Origin: JAVVFH01 sp032250585
GTDB lineage: Bacteria; Pseudomonadota; Gammaproteobacteria; Xanthomonadales; SZUA-36
NCBI GenBank assembly: GCA_032250585.1
Contig: JAVVFH010000187.1
Coordinates: 1-6,899 of the forward strand
Length of the DNA: 6,899 nucleotides
Direction: 5' to 3'
Both the position numbers and the translations under genes were made by a program. The stretch's first letter is position 1, and every line of letters begins with the position of its first letter. The notes beneath the pieces are model-generated. The model was given only the letters and a program-made list of their open reading frames with translations, was not told the origin of the DNA and made no database searches. This document shows positions 1 to 6,899 of this stretch, in pieces.

Positions 1-157
1 GCTGGAAACGAATGTGGTTGGGATCGGCCGCATCGAGACGACGCCTGCGCCCGCGGGCGAATAGCCACTCCAGAGTCGGAAACGGCTGACCTTCGCCGAC
101 CGCCGCCGCGAGCACCGCAAGATCCTCGACCAGTAGCGTGACCCGACTTGCCGTCAC
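1..157 (-). CDS. N-terminus of an unidentified protein, possibly RpfE-type (partial)
   Basis: An open frame starts at a GTG 7 nt after the greA stop and stays open to the window edge, giving 52 residues. It begins MTASRVTLLVEDLAVL and continues with PFPTLEWLFARGRRRR, then DAADPN. Codon use (GC-rich third positions) matches the neighbouring genes, which supports real coding. No clear Shine-Dalgarno sequence precedes the GTG, so translation is probably coupled to greA termination. The hydrophobic first strand followed by a 'P-x-LEWL-x-ARGRRRR' segment recalls the N-termini of RpfE-type proteins (alkaline phosphatase/phosphoglycerate mutase-like), which follow greA and precede recJ in xanthomonads. 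That identification rests on memory of the family and on gene order. It does not look like YhbY, the RNA-binding protein recalled after greA in Pseudomonas. The active-site region, if any, lies outside the window. Existence of the gene is fairly sure; its identity is weak. Confidence 0.55.
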   Translation of the reverse strand, partial: MTASRVTLLVEDLAVLAAAVGEGQPFPTLEWLFARGRRRRLDAADPNHIRFQ

Positions 158-164
158 CGCCGCG

Positions 165-637
165 TCAGCGATATTCGACCTTGACGATCTCGTATTCCCG
201 GTCGCCGCCGGGGGCTCGCACCACCACCACTTCGCCCTCCTCGTGGCCAATCAGGGCGCGTGCGATGGGCGAACTGACGCCAATGCGGTTGTGCTTGATG
301 TCGGCTTCAAGGTCGCCGACGATCTGGTAGGTCGTTTCCTCCGCCGTCTCTTCGTCCGACAGCGTCACCGTGGCTCCAAACACCACCTTGCTGCCGGCCG
401 TGAGCTTCGCGACGTCGATGACCTGCGCGCCGGAGAGTGTCGTTTCGAGGCGTTGAATGCGCCCTTCGATGAAACCCTGTTGTTCACGCGCCGCGTGGTA
501 CTCGGCGTTCTCTTTCAAATCCCCGTGGGCCCGCGCCTCCGCAATGGCGGCGATGACCTGCGGACGATCGACTTTTTTCAACCGCGCCAGTTCTTCGCGC
601 AGGCGCTCCGCGCCCGCCTTGGTCAGTGGGGGTCTGC

Positions 638-641
<4 letters not shown>
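165..641 (-). CDS. greA: Transcription elongation factor GreA
   Basis: This 158-residue protein has the usual GreA length. GreA enters the secondary channel of RNA polymerase and stimulates cleavage of the 3' end of backtracked transcripts, restarting stalled complexes. Residues 1-75 form the N-terminal antiparallel coiled coil. The tip carries GDLKENAEYHAAREQQ, in which D41 and E44 are the acidic pair that coordinates the catalytic Mg2+. Residues 80-158 form the globular FKBP-like C-terminal domain that docks on polymerase, with the conserved SPIARALIGHEEGE and the closing PGGDREYEIVKVEY. The ATG overlaps the carB stop (ATGA) and is preceded by TGGAGG at 7-nt spacing, so the start is secure and translation is likely coupled to carB. 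No separate promoter or terminator is evident, so expression probably depends on readthrough from the carA promoter. An internal promoter in carB cannot be excluded. Confidence 0.97.
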
Positions 642-3877
<3,236 letters not shown>

Positions 3878-3881
3878 AGGT

Positions 3882-5018
3882 TTATCCGCCGGCTTTCGCG
3901 GCTTGCATGGCGTCGATGAAACGGTCGAAAACCGCTACGATGTCGTGGGGCCCGGGGCTGGCTTCCGGATGACCCTGGAAACTGAAGGCCGGCGCGTCCG
4001 TGAGTTCGATACCCTGCAGCGAACCGTCGAACAGGGAACGGTGCGTGGCCCTGACATTAGCCGGCAGGCTTTCCTCGTCCACCGCAAACCCGTGATTCTG
4101 GCTGGTGATCATCACCCGCCCACTGGCCAGGTCCTGCACCGGGTGATTGGCGCCGTGGTGCCCGAATTTCATCTTGACGGTTTTGGCGCCCACCGCCAGC
4201 GCGAGTAACTGGTGGCCCAGGCAGATGCCGAACAAGGGCAGCCCGGAGCCGATCAGTTCCCGTATCGCGGTGATGGCGTAAGCACAGGGTTCCGGGTCGC
4301 CCGGCCCGTTGGATAGAAAAACGCCGTCGGGCCGCAGCGCCAGCACCTCGGACGCCGGCGTTTTGGCGGGGATTACCGTGACGCGGCAGCCGCGGTCGGC
4401 CAGTAACCGCAGGATGTTGCGCTTGACCCCGTAGTCGTAGGCCACGACCTGCAGTTTGCCGTCGCTTCGCCCCCAGGCCAGTTGGTCGAGGTCCCAGCTA
4501 CCCTGGTCCCACTCGTAAACTTCCGGCGTGCTCACCTCGCTGGCCAGGTCCATGCCCTGCATGCCCGGAAAAGACCGCGCCGACTCGATCGCCGCGTCGC
4601 TGTCGATGTCCTCACCGGCAACCAGCGCGCCGCCCTGGGCGCCCTGCTCGCGCAGGATGCGGGTCAGCCGGCGCGTGTCGATGTCCGCGATCGCGACCAG
4701 TCCGTGGCGACGCAGGTAATCCGGCAGGCTTTCCGTCGCCCGCCAACTGCTGTGTCGTGCGGGGCAATCGCGCACAATCAGTCCTGCAGCCATCGGCCGG
4801 GCCGTTTCGTTATCCACTTCGTTGGCGCCGGTGTTGCCGATGTGCGGATAGGTCAGCGTGACCAACTGCCCCGAATAGGACGGATCGGTGAGGATTTCCT
4901 GGTAACCGGTCATTGCCGTGTTGAAAACGACTTCACCGACGGCCTCCCCCGCGACCCCGATACTGCGGCCGAGAAAAACGCTGCCGTCCGCCAATGCCAG
5001 CACTGCCCTGTCAGTCAA
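3882..5018 (-). CDS. carA: Carbamoyl-phosphate synthase small (glutaminase) subunit CarA
   Basis: This 378-residue protein hydrolyses glutamine and channels ammonia to CarB; the E. coli protein is of similar length. Residues 1-150 form the N-terminal CPSase small-chain domain, with the NTAMTGYQEILTDPSYSGQ signature and S47 of the glutamine-binding pocket. Residues 190-370 form a class I glutamine amidotransferase domain. It contains SNGPGDPEP, the nucleophile elbow FGICLGHQ with C266, and the QGHPEASPGP motif supplying H350 and E352, so the catalytic triad is complete. The start is a TTG with GGAG 7 nt upstream, and no in-frame ATG fits better. E. coli carA is also known to initiate at UUG, so this may be a conserved low-efficiency start. 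The gene has its own promoter and a 120-nt leader with a hairpin. carB follows after 4 nt, consistent with stoichiometric production of the heterodimer. Confidence 0.98.
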   Translation of the reverse strand: MTDRAVLALADGSVFLGRSIGVAGEAVGEVVFNTAMTGYQEILTDPSYSGQLVTLTYPHIGNTGANEVDNETARPMAAGLIVRDCPARHSSWRATESLPDYLRRHGLVAIADIDTRRLTRILREQGAQGGALVAGEDIDSDAAIESARSFPGMQGMDLASEVSTPEVYEWDQGSWDLDQLAWGRSDGKLQVVAYDYGVKRNILRLLADRGCRVTVIPAKTPASEVLALRPDGVFLSNGPGDPEPCAYAITAIRELIGSGLPLFGICLGHQLLALAVGAKTVKMKFGHHGANHPVQDLASGRVMITSQNHGFAVDEESLPANVRATHRSLFDGSLQGIELTDAPAFSFQGHPEASPGPHDIVAVFDRFIDAMQAAKAGG

Positions 5019-5025
5019 TTACCTT

Positions 5026-5029
5026 CTCC
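5026..5029 (-). promoter_or_regulatory. Ribosome binding site that sets the TTG start of carA
   Basis: GGAG on the minus strand, within TGGAGAAGGT, lies 7 nt before the TTG at 5018-5016. It is the only good Shine-Dalgarno sequence near the beginning of the frame and supports TTG as the true start. It lies 9 nt beyond the base of the leader hairpin, so the hairpin would leave it open. Confidence 0.75.
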
Positions 5030-5038
5030 AGATACGCG

Positions 5039-5070
5039 AAACGGGAAAGCCGCCGTGGCTGTTCCCGCTT
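5039..5070 (-). promoter_or_regulatory. Hairpin in the carA leader, possible regulatory element
   Basis: On the minus strand AAGCGGGAA (5070-5062) pairs with TTCCCGTTT (5047-5039). After a single bulged C (5061), AGCC (5060-5057) pairs with GGCT (5051-5048) around the 5-nt loop ACGGC. This gives 13 pairs, one of them G-U. It sits about 70 nt into the predicted transcript and ends 9 nt before the Shine-Dalgarno sequence. The only U run is the UUU inside the stem, followed by CGCG, so it is not a classical intrinsic terminator. It could be a pause, protein-binding or mRNA-stability element. The carAB leader of Pseudomonas aeruginosa is reported to be involved in pyrimidine control, which makes a regulatory role plausible but unproven. 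Confidence 0.6.
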
Positions 5071-5145
5071 AGAAATCAGGTCTGCTTGTTGCTTCGGCCG
5101 CGGTCGCAGTGACCCCGAATCCAAAGCGATGCTCTAAGCGTCCAA

Positions 5146-5174
5146 ATTCTATCGAAGCCGGGCCGACTTGTCTA
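5146..5174 (-). promoter_or_regulatory. Sigma70-type promoter for carA-carB-greA
   Basis: The minus strand reads TAGACA (5174-5169; 5 of 6 to TTGACA), a 17-nt spacer, then TAGAAT (5151-5146; 5 of 6 to TATAAT). Predicted transcription starts near 5139-5141, giving a leader of about 120 nt to the carA TTG. The -35 box begins only 5 nt after the dapB stop, and it lies in the one sizeable gap of the window. I saw no convincing ArgR or PurR operator next to it. The sequence match is strong, but activity is inferred. Confidence 0.75.
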
Positions 5175-5178
5175 ACTC

Positions 5179-5916
5179 TCAAACCCCGCCCATCCGGCCG
5201 GACAGCCAGTCGCACGCCGCGTAAAAGCCGGCCTCGCGGCCGGCCAGCCAGCGGCCCGCGTCCAGCGCTCCGCGCGCAAATACGGCCCGGTCCTGCGCGC
5301 GGTGGGCCAGTTCCAGCGTCTCGCCCTGAAGCGCGAAACGCACGAGGTGGTCGCCGATCACCTCGCCGCGCCGTTCGGAACGGTATTCGATGGCCCCCGC
5401 GCCGGCGTCGCGATCGCCTTGGCGCTCAGCGGTGATCGCGGCGCCGAGCATCAGCGCGGTACCCGAGGGCGCGTCCTTCTTCCATTGGTGATGGATATCC
5501 TCGATCACCACCGGCGTGTCCGGCTCCAGCACCGCCGCCGCCCGGCCTGCCAGCAAAGCCAGCAGGTTGACGCCGACGCTGAGGTTGGGCGCCCACAGCA
5601 CCGGCACCGCCGCCGCCGCCTGGCGCAGCGCACGGGTCACCGCGTCGGGCAGCCCGGTGACGCCGCTCAACAGCGCAACACGCTGTTGAGCGCACCAGGG
5701 CGCCGCGCTGCGCGTGCCCTCCGGCAGCGAGAAATCAATCAGCAGGTCCGGGCGTTCCGGCAGCGCCGGCAGCGAATCGAAACAGGCCGGCGCGCCAGGC
5801 CAATCCGGCCGGGAACGGCCGACCAGCGCGACGATACGCAGATCCGGCTGTTCGGAAGCCGCCGCAACCACAGCGCGAGCCATGCGCCCGGTACCGTGGA
5901 TGGCGAAGTTCAGCAT
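5179..5916 (-). CDS. dapB: 4-hydroxy-tetrahydrodipicolinate reductase DapB
   Basis: This 245-residue enzyme reduces the DapA product with NAD(P)H in the diaminopimelate/lysine pathway. It is shorter than E. coli DapB (273) and resembles the short forms known in xanthomonads. Residues 1-110 are the Rossmann part: the opening LNFAIHGTGRMARAV carries the dinucleotide loop, DFSLPEG follows at 61-67, and SGVTGL at 84-89 corresponds to the usual GTTG. APNLSVGVN (109-117) precedes the substrate domain. The catalytic signature HHQWKKDAPSGTA gives H142, H143 and K146, equivalent to E. coli H159, H160 and K163. The C-terminus keeps HRAQDRAVFARGAL. The ATG at 5916 is chosen because it begins the Rossmann strand. 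The frame is open further upstream into dnaJ, but that extension overlaps DnaJ coding and looks nothing like DapB. No clear Shine-Dalgarno sequence precedes the ATG, which lies 11 nt after dnaJ, so coupling is likely. The gene also holds a perfect 12-bp inverted repeat. Confidence 0.95.
   Translation of the reverse strand: MLNFAIHGTGRMARAVVAAASEQPDLRIVALVGRSRPDWPGAPACFDSLPALPERPDLLIDFSLPEGTRSAAPWCAQQRVALLSGVTGLPDAVTRALRQAAAAVPVLWAPNLSVGVNLLALLAGRAAAVLEPDTPVVIEDIHHQWKKDAPSGTALMLGAAITAERQGDRDAGAGAIEYRSERRGEVIGDHLVRFALQGETLELAHRAQDRAVFARGALDAGRWLAGREAGFYAACDWLSGRMGGV
5664..5692. repeat. Perfect 12-bp inverted repeat inside dapB
   Basis: The left arm CGCTCAACAGCG (5664-5675) and the right arm CGCTGTTGAGCG (5681-5692) are exact reverse complements separated by a 5-nt loop. 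In dapB this encodes the AQQRVALLS stretch just before the GVTG loop. No T run follows on either strand, so it is not a terminator. It could form a stable hairpin in the dapB mRNA or serve as a protein-binding palindrome. I cannot tell whether it is more than chance. Confidence 0.85.
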
Positions 5917-5927
5917 GGGTGAGGCAC

Positions 5928-6899
5928 TCAGGAGGTCATCCGCTCGAAAAATTCCCGCACGCCCTGCAACCACGAATGGGCGCGCGGGTTGTGCAGCGGA
6001 TTGTCGTCGGCATAGGAATTTTCGAACTCGCGCAGCAAGTCCTTCTGCTTCTTCGAAAGCTTGACCGGTGTCTCCACCACGACCCGGCATATCAGGTCGC
6101 CGACGCGGTGGCTGCGCACCGATTTAACACCCTTGCCCTTCAGCCGGAACATGCGGCCGGTCTGGGTCTCGGCCGGCACCTTGAGCTTGACCTGGCCACC
6201 CAGCGTGGGGATGTCGAGTTCCCCGCCCATCGCCGCCAGCGTGAACGGCACCGGCACTTCACAGTACAGGTCGTCACCGTCTCGCTCAAACAGTGGGTGC
6301 GGCTGCACCCGCACCTCGACATAGAGGTCGCCGGCCGGCGCAGCGTGGGCTCCGGCTTCGCCCTCACCGGCCAGCCGGATGCGGTCGCCGGTGTCCACCC
6401 CGGCGGGAATTTTCACCGACAGCGTGCGCGTTTCGCGGACCCGGCCCTGGCCGTTGCAGGAAGGACAGGGATTGGCGACGGTCTGGCCGGCGCCGCGGCA
6501 GCTGGGACAGGTCTGCTGTACCGAAAAGATGCCCTGCTGCATGCGGACCTGGCCGACGCCCCCGCAAGTCGAGCAGGTCTCTTTTTTGCCGTCGCGCGCG
6601 CCGCTGCCGTTACAGGTCTTGCATTCACCCAGCGTCGGAACACGTATTTCCCGGGTGACGCCGCGAACAGCCTCTTCCAGGTCAAGGTCGATGGTGTAAC
6701 GCAAATCGGAACCGCGCTGGCGCTGCTGGCCCCGCCGGCCGCCGCCGAAGATGTCGCCAAAAATGTCACCGAAGATATCGCCCACATCACCATGAAAACC
6801 ACCGGGCCCGCCGGGGCCGCGCGCCGAACCGCTGACGCCCGCGTGCCCGAACTGGTCATACGTGGCGCGCTTGCGGGGGTCCTTCAGTACTTCGTAGGC
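5928..6899 (-). CDS. dnaJ: Chaperone protein DnaJ (Hsp40), 5' end missing
   Basis: 323 C-terminal residues are visible. Compared with the roughly 375-residue family, about 50 N-terminal residues, including the HPD motif that stimulates DnaK ATPase, lie beyond the right edge. Visible residues 1-20 (AYEVLKDPRKRATYDQFGHA) are the end of the J domain. Residues 21-57 are the Gly/Phe-rich linker with three GDIF repeats. Residues 93-152 hold four CxxCxGxG zinc motifs (C93/C96, C109/C112, C131/C134, C145/C148), which make two zinc centres. Residues 160-323 are the C-terminal beta domains I and II that bind client polypeptides, plus the dimerisation tail. A full zinc region marks true DnaJ rather than CbpA. 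The gene ends 11 nt before dapB. dnaJ followed by dapB and carAB is a known gammaproteobacterial order. An internal GTG at 6785 could be called as a start, but the J-domain coding upstream in the same frame shows it is not. Confidence 0.98.
   Translation of the reverse strand, partial: AYEVLKDPRKRATYDQFGHAGVSGSARGPGGPGGFHGDVGDIFGDIFGDIFGGGRRGQQRQRGSDLRYTIDLDLEEAVRGVTREIRVPTLGECKTCNGSGARDGKKETCSTCGGVGQVRMQQGIFSVQQTCPSCRGAGQTVANPCPSCNGQGRVRETRTLSVKIPAGVDTGDRIRLAGEGEAGAHAAPAGDLYVEVRVQPHPLFERDGDDLYCEVPVPFTLAAMGGELDIPTLGGQVKLKVPAETQTGRMFRLKGKGVKSVRSHRVGDLICRVVVETPVKLSKKQKDLLREFENSYADDNPLHNPRAHSWLQGVREFFERMTS
6747..6782 (-). repeat. Three tandem GDIF repeats in the DnaJ Gly/Phe linker
   Basis: Three consecutive 12-nt units encode GDIF-GDIF-GDIF (visible residues 40-51), followed by GGG. 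The units differ only at synonymous third positions, so the peptide repeat is kept while the DNA has diverged. G/F linkers with one or two GD(I/V)F units are common in proteobacterial DnaJ. DIF-type motifs in this linker modulate client release and DnaK cooperation. Confidence 0.75.

Noticed and set aside
5042..5067. The carA leader hairpin as an intrinsic terminator
   Set aside because: Only three U residues follow the core stem, and they pair with AA/G upstream. The next bases are CGCG, so the U tract needed for release is absent.
5019..5130. A small TTG-initiated frame through the carA leader, ending at a TGA overlapping the carA start, as a possible leader peptide
   Set aside because: It has no Shine-Dalgarno sequence and no ATG, its composition is unremarkable, and it lacks the Arg or pyrimidine-sensing run expected of an attenuator peptide. 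It could be revisited if the frame is conserved.
5141..5148. AATTTGG at the carA promoter as a pyrBI-like slippage start for UTP sensing
   Set aside because: The AAT belongs to the -10 box. The expected start about 7 nt beyond it falls on the following A/C/G bases, not on the T run.
5917..6090. A 58-residue N-terminal extension of dapB into dnaJ
   Set aside because: The frame is open, but it overlaps the DnaJ C-terminal coding region and has no DapB similarity. The Rossmann strand begins at the ATG at 5916.

Overview
The window holds a conserved housekeeping block, read entirely from the minus strand. In transcription order it contains the 3' nine-tenths of dnaJ, complete dapB, complete carA, complete carB, complete greA, and the first 52 codons of a further gene that runs off the left edge. 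GC-rich codon use, the dnaJ-dapB-carA-carB-greA order and the protein sequences all point to a gammaproteobacterium. The order resembles Pseudomonas and Xanthomonas and differs from E. coli, where carAB and greA are not neighbours. The incomplete gene after greA does not look like the YhbY gene that I recall following greA in Pseudomonas. Its N-terminus looks more like the RpfE-type proteins that follow greA in xanthomonads and relatives. This is a family impression, not a proven assignment, so Xanthomonadales or Chromatiales relatives are favoured only weakly.

Layout from right to left: dnaJ (edge to 5928) is followed after 11 nt by dapB (5916-5179). A 160-nt gap (5178-5019) is the only intergenic space of note. 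It carries a good sigma70-type promoter (TAGACA, 17 nt, TAGAAT), a leader of about 120 nt with a 13-bp hairpin, and a strong Shine-Dalgarno sequence in front of a TTG start. carA (5018-3882) and carB (3877-638) are 4 nt apart. carB and greA (641-165) overlap by 4 nt (ATGA). The last partial gene begins 7 nt after greA. carA, carB, greA and the partial gene therefore look like one transcription unit. dapB probably continues from dnaJ, and no terminator is visible between dapB and carA, so readthrough into carA is possible.

Functionally, CarA and CarB together make carbamoyl phosphate for arginine and pyrimidine synthesis. DapB supplies the diaminopimelate/lysine branch for the cell wall and protein. 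DnaJ is the Hsp40 co-chaperone of DnaK. GreA rescues backtracked RNA polymerase. All catalytic and allosteric residues I could check in CarA, CarB and GreA are present at the E. coli positions.

I did not find an undescribed system here. The points worth a second look are a 23-codon AT-rich, rare-codon island inside carB, the carA leader hairpin, a perfect 12-bp inverted repeat inside dapB, a cluster of unusual residues in CarB just downstream of the island, and a shortened nucleotide-binding loop in DapB.
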